A stretch of 64,000 nt of DNA, from NCBI RefSeq assembly GCF_037102585.1, contig NW_027043820.1, forward strand, positions 1,398,501 to 1,462,500. Direction: 5' to 3'. This document shows, one piece after another, positions 10,780-20,032 of this stretch (positions within the stretch are counted from its first letter, which is position 1; each line of letters begins with the position of its first letter). This DNA comes from Saccharomycopsis crataegensis. Its lineage: Eukaryota; Ascomycota; Saccharomycetes; Ascoideales; Saccharomycopsidaceae. The translations under genes were made by a program, and so were the position numbers. The notes beneath the pieces are model-generated. The model ran no database searches and had not been told where the DNA came from. It saw only the letters and a list, made by a program, of their open reading frames with translations.

Positions 10780-11194
10780 AGTAAGAGATCTCAAGAGCAC
10801 CGTATAATATATCTCGATTGTTTTCCTTTTTTCCTTTTTTTTTTTTATTAAAAAAAGGTAATTAAAAATTCTATTCTAATTTTGTTTTACTAATTTCTGT
10901 CTTAATATTGTTTAATTATATCAGTTTTCAGTGTTTTCTAATTTCTCATTAGTTTGGTTTTCGTTTTTATATTATTGTAATGGCTCTTACTACTTGATCT
11001 TGCTTATCTATTTGACACCTTGATCAGAAATTCTAGTGCCATGTATATCCGGGTGACCCGACAAGCTGGCAAAAACACATTTTGTGAAAATACAAGTTTG
11101 AAGTCTCACTCCGTAACGACAGAATTATTACATATTCAAATCACATATACTTACTGGGATATATCAGTTCATTGCGTGGTTCAATATATTCAGT
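10780..11194. other. Intergenic: VPS1 promoter and SDS3 3' region
   Basis: 415 bp with T-tracts at 10818-10850 directly after the upstream gene. No conserved protein or RNA seen. Confidence 0.4.
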
Positions 11195-13240
11195 ATGGAT
11201 GAAACACTCATTAGTACCATTAACAAGTTACAAGATGCATTGGCACCTTTAGGTGGTGGGTCTGCTTCACCTGTCGATTTGCCACAAATTACTGTGGTTG
11301 GTTCACAATCATCTGGTAAATCTTCTGTCCTTGAGAATATTGTTGGCAGAGATTTCTTACCAAGAGGTACAGGTATTGTCACTAGAAGACCATTGATTTT
11401 ACAGTTGATCAATAGAAGAAGCACTCCAGGATCAGATAAAAATAGTTTGATCAAGTTAGATGGTGAAAACAACCAAGAAGAGTGGGGGGAATTTTTGCAC
11501 CTTCCTGGAAAGAAGTTTTACAACTTTGACGAAATTAGAAATGAAATTGTTGCCGAAACTGACAGAAAAACAGGTAAAAACGCTGGTATCTCACCAGTTC
11601 CAATTAATCTCAGAATTTATTCTCCTCATGTTTTGACTTTAACTTTAGTCGATTTACCAGGGTTGACTAAGGTCCCAGTTGGTGATCAACCAAAAGATAT
11701 CGAAAAGCAAATCAAGGATATGCTTTTGAAGTTCATTTCTAAACCAAATGCCATCATTTTATCCGTCAACGCTGCCAATACTGATTTAGCTAATTCTGAT
11801 GGTTTGAAATTAGCCAGAGAAGTTGATCCTGAGGGTTCGAGAACCATTGGGGTTTTAACCAAAGTAGATTTGATGGATAGGGGAACAGATGTTATTGATA
11901 TCTTAGCTGGTAGAGTTATTCCTTTGAGATATGGTTACGTTCCAGTTATCAACAGAGGGCAAAAAGATATTGAACAAAGAAAAACTATCAGAAGCGCATT
12001 GGAAGACGAGAAGGTTTTTTTCGCCAACCACCCATCATACGCCAGCAAATCCCATTATTGTGGTACTCCATACCTAGCCAAAAAATTAAATTCGATTTTA
12101 TTGCACCATATCAAGGCTACTTTGCCAGAAATCAAAATGAGAATTGAAACTGCCCTCAAGAAATATCAGCAAGAATTGAGTGCTTTAGGTCCAGAAATTG
12201 TCGATAGTCCATCATCAATTGTGTTGAGTGTAATTACCAGCTTTTGTAAAGATTACACCAGCATTTTGGATGGGGAGTCAAAAGATATTAGCTCCAACGA
12301 GTTGAGTGGTGGTGCAAGAATTTCATTTGTTTTCCATGAAGTATTCAAAAACGGTGTTAATGCTTTAGATCCATTTGATCAAATCAAAGATGCTGATATC
12401 AGAACAATTATGTATAACTCTAGTGGTGCTAAGCCTTCCTTATTTGTTGGTACTCAAGCTTTTGAAGTTTTGGTTAAACAGCAAATCACTAGATTCCAGG
12501 ATCCAGTGTTGAGATGTGTTAATTTAATTTTTGATGAATTGGTAAGAATTTTATCCCAAATTTTATCTCATCCACAATACGCTAGATATCCTGCATTAAA
12601 GGAGAAAGTTTCCCAAGTATTTATTGTTTATTTGAAGGAAAGATTGATCCCAACTAATGACTTCGTGGTGGACATTATAAAATCTGAAGAGAATTATATT
12701 AATACTGCACACCCAGACTTATTAAAGGGTAGCCAGGCAATGTCCATGGTTGAAGATAAATTACACCCAAACAAAAATGTACAAGTGGATCCAAAAACTG
12801 GTAAACCTTTGAGTACATCAAAGAATCCTGTTACTGTGACAGTTGATGAAAATAAAAATGGCGGATTCTTTGGAGGGTTCTTTTCATCCAAGAATAAGAA
12901 AAGATTGGCAGCTATGGAAGCTCCGCCTTCTACTTTGAGAGCTTCTGGTAGCATGACTGAAAGAGAAACCTTGGAAACTGAAGTAATCAAATTATTAATT
13001 CAAAGTTATTTCAATATTACTAAGAAGAATGTTGCTGATATAATACCAAAGGCTATTATGTTGAAATTGATTAATAAATCAAAAGACGATATTCAAAAGA
13101 TTTTGTTAGAAAAATTATATGGTGGTAATGATGTTGGTGATTTGATCAAAGAAAATGAATTAACTGTTCAAAGAAGAAAGGAATGTTTGAAGATGGTTGA
13201 AGTTTTGAAAAACGCAAACGAAATTGTTTCCAGCGTTTGA
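11195..13240 (+). CDS. VPS1: Vps1, dynamin-related GTPase
   Basis: 681 residues, close to S. cerevisiae Vps1 (704). The GTPase domain is complete: P-loop GSQSSGKS at 36-43, switch I with [19 protein letters not shown] (G3), and [12 protein letters not shown] (G4). The middle/stalk domain follows, then a low-complexity insert around 520-590 ([20 protein letters not shown]), and a C-terminal GTPase effector domain with [20 protein letters not shown]. There is no PH or proline-rich domain, as expected for fungal Vps1. It severs membranes at endosomes, Golgi-to-vacuole carriers, vacuole fission sites and peroxisomes. I found no in-frame CTG codon. Confidence 0.97.
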   Translation: MDETLISTINKLQDALAPLGGGSASPVDLPQITVVGSQSSGKSSVLENIVGRDFLPRGTGIVTRRPLILQLINRRSTPGSDKNSLIKLDGENNQEEWGEFLHLPGKKFYNFDEIRNEIVAETDRKTGKNAGISPVPINLRIYSPHVLTLTLVDLPGLTKVPVGDQPKDIEKQIKDMLLKFISKPNAIILSVNAANTDLANSDGLKLAREVDPEGSRTIGVLTKVDLMDRGTDVIDILAGRVIPLRYGYVPVINRGQKDIEQRKTIRSALEDEKVFFANHPSYASKSHYCGTPYLAKKLNSILLHHIKATLPEIKMRIETALKKYQQELSALGPEIVDSPSSIVLSVITSFCKDYTSILDGESKDISSNELSGGARISFVFHEVFKNGVNALDPFDQIKDADIRTIMYNSSGAKPSLFVGTQAFEVLVKQQITRFQDPVLRCVNLIFDELVRILSQILSHPQYARYPALKEKVSQVFIVYLKERLIPTNDFVVDIIKSEENYINTAHPDLLKGSQAMSMVEDKLHPNKNVQVDPKTGKPLSTSKNPVTVTVDENKNGGFFGGFFSSKNKKRLAAMEAPPSTLRASGSMTERETLETEVIKLLIQSYFNITKKNVADIIPKAIMLKLINKSKDDIQKILLEKLYGGNDVGDLIKENELTVQRRKECLKMVEVLKNANEIVSSV

Positions 13241-13563
13241 AGAATGTATCATCATATCTGTTATTTGTTATTTGTTTTTCTTTTCTTTTTTTAATTTGGC
13301 CTACTAATCATTCTCTTTATTCTCTTTTCACTTTAAATAGTTACAAATCTTTGCGACTTATTTTTTTTTTTTTTTTTGGAATTTACTTTTTTATTTTTGA
13401 TTTTATTTGTAATAATTATTATTTTATTATTTCATGAAATTTATTATACAAAAAGAATATATACAGATGATTTTATGATTCACTAAATTTTCAGCAGCTT
13501 TTGATGCAGATTTACTATTATTATTATATAATGATTAGTGTTGTGTTGGATGATAACGGTTTA
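13241..13563. other. Convergent 3' region after VPS1
   Basis: 323 bp dominated by T-runs (13362-13378) and ATT steps. Probable polyadenylation region for both neighbours; nothing else seen. Confidence 0.4.
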
Positions 13564-13836
13564 TTAGGGTGAAGCGGGATCCAGAATATCACTAAAATCC
13601 AAATCAAATTTAAGCCTCAAGTAGACACCAATTAGACCAAACATTAGCAATACAAGAATATAATAAAAATATTTGTTTTTCTCAGTGACAAATCTGGGAA
13701 TGAAATTTTCGTATCTTAGTCCTTCCAAAAAGCTCTGGACAGTTGATTTATTTTCGGAATTGCGATTGTTTGAAGATCTTTGAACTTCTATATATTTTCT
13801 AAAAAGCGGGAGCTCATAATCTGTGAATGTGACCAT
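13564..13836 (-). CDS. Small single-span membrane protein, family not recognised
   Basis: 90 residues from the first in-frame ATG (13834-13836). The frame stays open further upstream but has no ATG there. The N-terminal about 50 residues are hydrophilic (TFTDYELPLFRKYIEVQ, then SSNNRNSENKST). A single span at about 56-73 (YYILVLLMFGLIGVYLRL) follows, and a short acidic tail LDFSDILDPASP ends the protein. This is close to a tail-anchor layout with a 17-residue lumenal or intermembrane tail. I do not recognise the family, and no function is assigned. A 5' exon cannot be excluded. A short upstream reading frame precedes it. Confidence 0.6.
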   Translation of the reverse strand: MVTFTDYELPLFRKYIEVQRSSNNRNSENKSTVQSFLEGLRYENFIPRFVTEKNKYFYYILVLLMFGLIGVYLRLKFDLDFSDILDPASP

Positions 13837-13876
13837 ATTTGAGGGCAGCAGTGTGTAAATACTATGTGGATATAGT

Positions 13877-13933
13877 TCAAATATAGTGTTGCACAGATGA
13901 GGTGTCAAAAAATAAAGTTGTTTGCTTTTTCAT
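13877..13933 (-). promoter_or_regulatory. Short upstream reading frame before the small membrane-protein gene
   Basis: An ATG at 13931-13933 opens an 18-codon frame that stops at 13877, 40 nt before the main ATG. If it lies in the leader it would lower translation of the downstream frame. Transcript start is unknown. Confidence 0.3.
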
Positions 13934-14129
13934 TTTTATTTTTTTCTTCCTGCGGTTTTGTTGGCGCGGACCTTCAAGACCAGAAAATTTGTGAAACTAT
14001 GTACGATTAGAGGTCTGAAGATTCCTTGAAAACGAACGCACACAATAATAGGATATATCCTGGATGAAATCGATTATATAGTATTTCTTCCAATATAGTG
14101 TCGATTAATATGTAATTGAAAATCACATC

Positions 14130-14142
14130 AAAAAAAAGAAAA
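14130..14142 (-). terminator. RNA polymerase III terminator of tRNA-Cys
   Basis: On the minus strand the tRNA 3' end is followed by G, then TTTT, C and a run of eight T, a standard pol III stop. Confidence 0.8.
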
Positions 14143-14143
14143 C

Positions 14144-14215
14144 AGCGTGTACTCAGGTTCGAACTAAGGACCAACAGATTTGCAATCTGCTGCGCTACCA
14201 CTGCGCCACACACGC
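14144..14215 (-). tRNA. tRNA-Cys (anticodon GCA)
   Basis: A 72-nt cloverleaf without intron. The acceptor arm GCGTGTG pairs with TACACGC (last pair G-T), followed by U73, the usual discriminator of cysteine tRNA. The D arm contains GCGCAGTGGTAGCGC. The anticodon stem GCAGA/TCTGT holds the loop TTGCAAA with GCA at 14181-14183. The T arm has the TTCGAAC loop with a five-pair stem. Internal A and B boxes are present, the 3' CCA is not encoded, and a T-run follows. It is the only tRNA I found. Confidence 0.95.
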
Positions 14216-14261
14216 TCGTTGACTTTTTTAATTTTTCTTCCTATTGTATAGTGAGAAGATT

Positions 14262-14288
14262 ATTAAGGGGGTGTGGCACCCCCTTAAT
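14262..14288. repeat. Perfect 12-bp inverted repeat with 3-nt loop
   Basis: Arms ATTAAGGGGGTG and CACCCCCTTAAT flank TGG. It lies 47 bp upstream of the 5' end of tRNA-Cys. Could be an RNA hairpin or an element end; function unknown. Confidence 0.8.
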
Positions 14289-14563
14289 TTATGGAATCAG
14301 AATATGTATGATTTATTTGAATTATTTGGTTTATTTGGTTTACTTGATTATTTTGACTTATTTGAATTATTTGGTCTATTTGATTATTTGAATAATTTTT
14401 TTACTTGGATTTAATTATTCTATTGATTTTTATTATTTTTATTTTTATTATTTTTATTTTTATGTTTATTATCCCCCAGAATTCTGATGGTCACTACATT
14501 GAAAATACTTAGTATTTGAGATATAGTGCCAAAACCCCTCAACAAAGACCTCCATCTCAGTTC

Positions 14564-14602
14564 ATGAAGCTCCTAGTGATGGGTAATTCACTAGTGACTT
14601 CA
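14564..14602. repeat. Imperfect 16-bp inverted repeat
   Basis: Left arm ATGAAGCTCCTAGTGA (14564-14579) and right arm TCACTAGTGACTTCAT (14587-14602) pair at 13 of 16 positions with a 7-nt loop. The mismatches are clustered in the middle three positions. Confidence 0.7.
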
Positions 14603-14702
14603 TCTCATATTTTCACATTGCACCTTTTTTCCTTAATAATCTTGATTGTTGAGTTTTTTACCGGTGATGTGATTAATTCTTAAAGCAAGGAGTGTGAGGT
14701 TG

Positions 14703-14930
14703 TGAGAAAGTTATAGTATTATACTTATCTATTAGAAAGACCGGCATGAAATGCCCGGCTTGCATGTTATTTAGAACCTCTGTGACTCGTTAATATACAA
14801 TTCATTCATTCATATGAGAAAGTTATAGTATTTTACTTATCTATTAGAAAGACCGGCATGAAATGCCCGGCTTGCATGTTATTTAGAACCTCTGTGACTT
14901 GTTAATATACAATGCATTTATTCATTCATA
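14703..14930. repeat. Tandem direct repeat, two copies of about 112-116 bp
   Basis: Copy 1 is 14703-14814 and copy 2 is 14815 to about 14930. They differ by a few substitutions and a short insertion in the ATTCATTC tail. Each starts with TGAGAAAG and contains an imperfect hairpin CCGGCATGAAATGCCCGG. It does not encode a protein. It might be the remains of an LTR or a local duplication. Confidence 0.85.
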
Positions 14931-16112
14931 TTTATTAATTTAATTTATCGTTATTAATAAGATACTCCATTATTCAGAAAACCCTATTATCACTATTGTG
15001 TTTCACTACATGTCACTATCTCCTCTATGTTTCAACCTTTGATATGTTTAATATGTTTATTTCTTATCAGTGTCTAAACACATTGCTATTATTATATTTA
15101 TCGTATAAAGGGATCAAGCATCCTGATTTATTTATCTTTAAATATTGTGTATAGACTATGTATTTTTTTTACGAATATATTACTATAAATCACGACTAGT
15201 AATCCTTGTTTCAGTTGTTGAGCAGTTTAGCCAACAGCGCAAATATGTGTTATTAGAATGACTGAGCTCCCAATTTTAATCCCTTATCATTTTTAACTCG
15301 TACATTTTGGGTTTTTAGTAAATCGGAAGTATATTTTTAAAATATATCTGAGTGAATATAACGTAAGCAAAGATACTGCCGCTTCTTCAATGTTGAAACA
15401 GAGTTAATATTCTTATTACTGCTTATTGCCATCAATATAAATTTATCCTTTGGATCTCGTATTTGATCCTAGAAGTTGAATTTTATTGAATAATGATCTA
15501 TTCTTTCTGAAATATCTAAAACCTGAAAACCATTATTGTACACCAAATCATTTACCTTGAGGCAGTTACCATTATGGGTTCTAGATATTCAATAAGCTTT
15601 ATGGTTTGACCTGGAAAGAGCACATTGGTTACACTTATACTTTCCCAGACGCTATTGAAACGGAGAACTAAATTTATCATACTTTTATAAGTGAAAATAT
15701 TTATTTTCTTGAACTATAGTTTTGTAAAACAGATGAGCATCAAGAATGAATGAATAGGCGGGTTTTTGCACATCTATCGAGCTTACTGTTGATGATGTTG
15801 ACGTTTGTTTCATGCACGGATTGCAGAATTATGCACCTTGAAGGGGTTTGTTGATAAACGCGCGACGCGCTGTGTATCAATATTATTTGAAATGATTGTT
15901 TCCGAGAAAATCAAAACAATAACTGCCATTTATTTTGCTAATATTAATACTGGAAGATCGGATCTAATCTTTGCAGATATCTTTTTAACCAACCCATTCC
16001 TTTTAATATCTCACGCATTCGTGGCTCATTTACAAAATAATAAGATTACATCCTTCAGTCACATCAATAGTACTTTACTCATTAAATCCTCCAATTATCA
16101 TGCGCATTAAAA

Positions 16113-19100
16113 ATGCTTATTAGGAAAAAATCATTGGAAATCATAGAATTGATAATTTTGTTGGTCGCTATTTCAGCGTCCATAGCTTTGACTGCCATTT
16201 CAATTATTATTGACGCAAGATTCGCCAAGGCTTATTATGATATTCATACATCGTTTTTGATACTTATTGTGAGTGAGATCTTCTTCAACATCACTTACAT
16301 TTTTTGGAATGTCTCTCAATATTACAGAGTAACTTCTTATGGTAGCGTCAATGTAGATGTTTCATTGGAAGCCGCAAAGGTTTCATTCTACGCCTCCAAA
16401 CATACTCTCCAGCTATTCTTTTCAAGCTTTACGCTTATATTTGCAATCATGAGTCTTGGGTCAGGTATTGCTATTGCGAACCTTTCTTTCCGTGATGCTC
16501 ATGATAATTATGTTACATATAGCTCGAATGGTGGTTTAGATTCACAAAGACCCAGCTTTTTTTCCAGTTCATTTAAATATTTGATTGTGTTATTGCCGCT
16601 TTTCATTTGTTGTCAATTTTTAAAAGGTGTTTTGATGGCCATGGATACTTATAGAGTTATACTATCCAATTCTCAGTTAAATTCGTTGTTAATAGTGGAA
16701 GATAATGATGAAAATTTTTCAAAATTTTACAAAGGGAGTTTTGATTCAAAATTATTGAACGAGGATGTGAAAAATTTGGAAACAAACAAATCCGAGTGCA
16801 GCAATGATATCGATATAGACAGAAGGAAACAGTCAAAAGAAAAACATCTCTCAAAGATAACAGATGATGAAATTATTTCTTATAGTGATATTTCTTGTGA
16901 TGGTCAATGTATTCGGAAGACTCTGATCAGAGTGCCCACATCAGCACATCTGCTCACCTTGCATAGTGCCAACATAACTCCGCCGGTTACTTCCACGATA
17001 TCTTTTAAAGATGCCAGTGTCGTCTTGGAAGGAAAGATTTCATCTGACACTCGAGCTCAAAGCATTATGATTACTCAAGACAATGAATCCGCTACAGACA
17101 ACGAGGAAAACAAAAAAGACTCAAGATATAGAAGTGCTCTTTCTCAAAGAACACATAGGAATCAATTATCACCAGTCCACGAACCATCAAAAAAAGAATA
17201 TCTTGAATCACCAGTGTTTAGGCTTAAAGCTAATAGAGGATTAATGATATCGGTTGATAATGGAAAAAATAGAAAGCTAAATACATCACTCTTGGAAAGC
17301 TTTGATAGAGATCTAAGCAACGTTCTTCCAGAAGAAAGTTCTAGAAGCGAATCTTCACTGACAAATCTTGATTTTGAGACTAGTGGGAATTTGGAGAAGT
17401 GCAAAAAGGTTCTTGAAAACCACAAAAATTTGAAAGCTCTGAAAGTTTATTGTACAAATGGAAATGGCATCAATAAGATTGATAAAAGAATACATAGCTG
17501 TGCGCCATCATCACCACCTCCAAAATTATCTGATGAAGACCAATATACAAAAAAATTGAAACCTTTGCATTTAGCCGATCAGTTTTCTGCAAAAGGGGAA
17601 TCATATAGGAATAATTCAGATGAGTTAACAATACACGAAGGAAAAAATGAGACATGTTTGAAGAAATGCTATTTTGGAGAAAGAAAGTCAGAAGTTGCTA
17701 GCATCATAAGTTGGGACTCAAATTATGATCCATTATCCAAAGATAGTACTCAAGAAGTTCGCTCAATTCCAGCTAATACTCTTTGGCCTTTCAGTAGAAC
17801 TTCACCTTCTCCAAATAGTGGGAGATTTTCACCTTCTCCAAATAGTGGGAGATTTTCACCTTCTCCAAATAGTGGGAGATTTTCACCAAAAATAGTGGTT
17901 AGCTCACCGGTTACTTTAAAATACGGGAAAGAAACAATTGGTGATGATGCACTAAATACCAGTGACAGCAATTTTAAATATCCTGCTGGTTTTGAGAGAC
18001 AAGTTAATTCCATTGAATTAGCAAAGAAAGGTCACACCCCTGAAGATAGTTTCACATTTGAAAATGTCATGCCATTCCATAATGAAAATGGTAGCAGTAA
18101 TATCCAATCAAAAGAAACTGTGGCAACTGACGTTGTGGTATCTGACTATAAGTTTCCTAGTGCTGAATTTCCTAGTAAGCATCCATTTAGATATGATGGT
18201 CAGGCTGAAGTCGTTGTTCTACAAGATTCAACGAAAGAGAATGGAGATAGAAGAGGGATTCTCAAAGAAAATTTTCAATTAGAATCAGCTTTAATGGCCA
18301 GAAACCCACAAAAGCCTCTTCTAAGTTATAGCACAACAGAAATTAATACTTTGAATAATGTTCGCGGTGAAAAAAGAAAGAGTCTACTTAGACTTAATCA
18401 TTACGAATCAACATCCCCAAGGAAAAGCAAAAAAAGTGGAGGTAGGTCGCCTTTGGTGAGAATTGGCACTAATTTCCATGAAACAAGGAGATCAACCGTA
18501 ATATTTGATGATGATTTTGATTTTGCTCTTGACAATGAGTTGTCTGGGTTAGCTGAAGAAAAATACGAATATGAAAAATCTATGAGTTATGATGGAAAGG
18601 ATGTGGAAGCTAATTCGTTTTCTACAGGAACAAGAAGGATGAAAAATTTCAGCATCAGCAGCATCAAACAGATCATGAATCATATCCATAGTCGTTCTCT
18701 ATCTGTCGACTATCTTAGAAACAGTAAAAGCAACATGAATAGCTATGCAGTGGCTCACAATAGACATAAAAGCCTTAGCAATTTTCATCATCATCCAGGT
18801 CAACAGCAATTCAGCTGGAAATTTGCGAACGAAATTTCCTATATTAATGATGAAAGTTTGATAAATGATATCATTCAACATTCTGATGATTATGATTTCA
18901 GGTCAAATATTGATTCGACATCACAAAATCTTACAGCAGATTCCAAAAATACTAGTTTTGACAAAAGACAATCAGATAATTTGACATATCCATCAAGTTT
19001 GGACCATAATACCGATGGAAGAGGAAATCTGAATAAGAGAGTATCTTTCGAATTCGATAAAAAAGCTAGAATACGAAATATATTGGCTTTCACAAACATC

Positions 19101-19226
19101 ATGTGTGAAGATTCTTATGTGGCATCTGATAAGAGTATACCCAGTGAGCTTCCATCTGGCTACATCGGTGAATATGATAAGGAAAAATGGGGGGCTATGA
19201 AATTGATGAAAAAAAAGCAAAGCTAG
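16113..19226 (+). CDS. Large four-TM protein with long disordered cytosolic tail, family not recognised
   Basis: 1037 residues. Four hydrophobic segments lie near the N-terminus at about 9-32, 46-67, 99-124 and 154-175, with short loops between. Everything after about residue 185 is polar and Ser/Asn/Lys-rich and looks disordered. It contains basic patches next to serines (SLLRLNHYESTSPRKSKKS, SLSVDYLRNSK) and many SP pairs. A 9-residue repeat SPSPNSGRF occurs three times at about residue 564-590. This pattern suggests a plasma-membrane or cortical protein regulated by phosphorylation, but that is inference; I cannot name a family. The upstream region has two ACGCG motifs (15857-15870), about 245 bp before the ATG. 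Confidence 0.8.
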   Translation: MLIRKKSLEIIELIILLVAISASIALTAISIIIDARFAKAYYDIHTSFLILIVSEIFFNITYIFWNVSQYYRVTSYGSVNVDVSLEAAKVSFYASKHTLQLFFSSFTLIFAIMSLGSGIAIANLSFRDAHDNYVTYSSNGGLDSQRPSFFSSSFKYLIVLLPLFICCQFLKGVLMAMDTYRVILSNSQLNSLLIVEDNDENFSKFYKGSFDSKLLNEDVKNLETNKSECSNDIDIDRRKQSKEKHLSKITDDEIISYSDISCDGQCIRKTLIRVPTSAHLLTLHSANITPPVTSTISFKDASVVLEGKISSDTRAQSIMITQDNESATDNEENKKDSRYRSALSQRTHRNQLSPVHEPSKKEYLESPVFRLKANRGLMISVDNGKNRKLNTSLLESFDRDLSNVLPEESSRSESSLTNLDFETSGNLEKCKKVLENHKNLKALKVYCTNGNGINKIDKRIHSCAPSSPPPKLSDEDQYTKKLKPLHLADQFSAKGESYRNNSDELTIHEGKNETCLKKCYFGERKSEVASIISWDSNYDPLSKDSTQEVRSIPANTLWPFSRTSPSPNSGRFSPSPNSGRFSPSPNSGRFSPKIVVSSPVTLKYGKETIGDDALNTSDSNFKYPAGFERQVNSIELAKKGHTPEDSFTFENVMPFHNENGSSNIQSKETVATDVVVSDYKFPSAEFPSKHPFRYDGQAEVVVLQDSTKENGDRRGILKENFQLESALMARNPQKPLLSYSTTEINTLNNVRGEKRKSLLRLNHYESTSPRKSKKSGGRSPLVRIGTNFHETRRSTVIFDDDFDFALDNELSGLAEEKYEYEKSMSYDGKDVEANSFSTGTRRMKNFSISSIKQIMNHIHSRSLSVDYLRNSKSNMNSYAVAHNRHKSLSNFHHHPGQQQFSWKFANEISYINDESLINDIIQHSDDYDFRSNIDSTSQNLTADSKNTSFDKRQSDNLTYPSSLDHNTDGRGNLNKRVSFEFDKKARIRNILAFTNIMCEDSYVASDKSIPSELPSGYIGEYDKEKWGAMKLMKKKQS
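17802..17882 (+). repeat. 27-bp in-frame tandem repeat, three identical copies
   Basis: Each unit encodes SPSPNSGRF. The three copies appear identical at nucleotide level, which implies recent expansion or conversion. Length is a multiple of three, so copy-number change keeps the frame. Confidence 0.95.
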
Positions 19227-20032
19227 GGGCTGAAGATTTTTGATAGTTTGCAAAAAAAAGGTAGTCTAATTTCTTTATTTCTTTCTATTTCTTTTCACTT
19301 CATTTTATTTCTTTTCATTTCTTTTTATTTCTTTTTATTTCTTTTTATTTCTTTTAATTTCTTTTTATTTTTTTTTATTTCTTTTTATTTCTTTTTGTTC
19401 TTTTATTCTTTTTATATCCTTTATTTCTTTCTCTTTCTTTCAATTCCTTTGTTGATTGTCTTATTTCTAATGTATATTTAACCTAAATTTATGACGATAC
19501 CTATTTTATATATTTCTCAATACGATAAGTCATCCAATAAACTAAAAATACTTCCAGTTTCACTATTATGCTTTAAGCGTACATTCAAATTGCCAGGTTT
19601 CAACCATTTTACTTACTACCATGTTTGATGACCACTTATTATTACCTCCTCATTTAATGAGGTTTGCAACGTGCCTTGTGGTGAGTGGGATGTTGGTATT
19701 ACAGATATTTATTTTTAAGCTTCCTCAAAAAACTCGAGATTTTGCTTTCCATAGATACCGGTAAACACATATTTCATAAAGACACGGTTTATGGGAAGAT
19801 AACTGCTTATAGATTGATGATTTTACAAATCACTTAATCTGGTTAGCTCTTTGCCCACTGAAAATTACTAAATGCGACATTTTATTATTCACTGCCTATT
19901 AGTTTCTTACAATAGGCTCACACTAACGATTAAACTTCTTCACAAAGTTCCATATGATTAAAGATTTTGAGATTATATAGTCCACCAAAGACAAAAAAAA
20001 AAGCCGCTGCATGATAATTACTAATTCAACTC
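19227..20032. other. Convergent intergenic region with long pyrimidine tract
   Basis: 806 bp between two stop codons. 19267-19440 is a TTTATTTCTT-type array. An ATG-led 47-codon frame at 19621-19764 with one hydrophobic stretch exists but has no recognisable match. Confidence 0.5.
19267..19440. repeat. Degenerate TTTATTTCTT decamer array
   Basis: About 170 bp of T/C-rich strand built from units such as TTTATTTCTT, directly after the stop of the 1037-residue gene. Low-complexity DNA. Confidence 0.8.

Larger units (their letters stand above)
14216..16112. other. Longest gene-free stretch of the window, repeat-bearing
   Basis: About 1.9 kb upstream of tRNA-Cys and upstream of the 16113 gene. 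It holds two inverted repeats, a degenerate TTTATTTGG/TTATTTGAA array (about 14305-14400), TTTTTATTA repeats (14420-14465) and a tandem pair of about 112 bp. No protein of convincing quality is encoded. Sites upstream of tRNA genes are common targets of yeast Ty-like elements, so this may be old insertion debris. Confidence 0.6.

Noticed and set aside
14144-14215. Open frames running across the tRNA gene on both strands
   Set aside because: They are translations of the tRNA-Cys gene, whose cloverleaf, anticodon and terminator are complete.
14703-14930. Direct repeat considered as a CRISPR-like array
   Set aside because: Only two contiguous copies without spacers, in a eukaryotic genome.
15892-16110. 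72-codon ATG-led frame directly before the 1037-residue gene
   Set aside because: Different frame, no recognisable domain, composition like intergenic DNA; more likely chance in a long leader.
19621-19764. 47-codon ATG frame with one hydrophobic stretch
   Set aside because: No homologue recognised and no splice or promoter support; retained only as a note on the gap.
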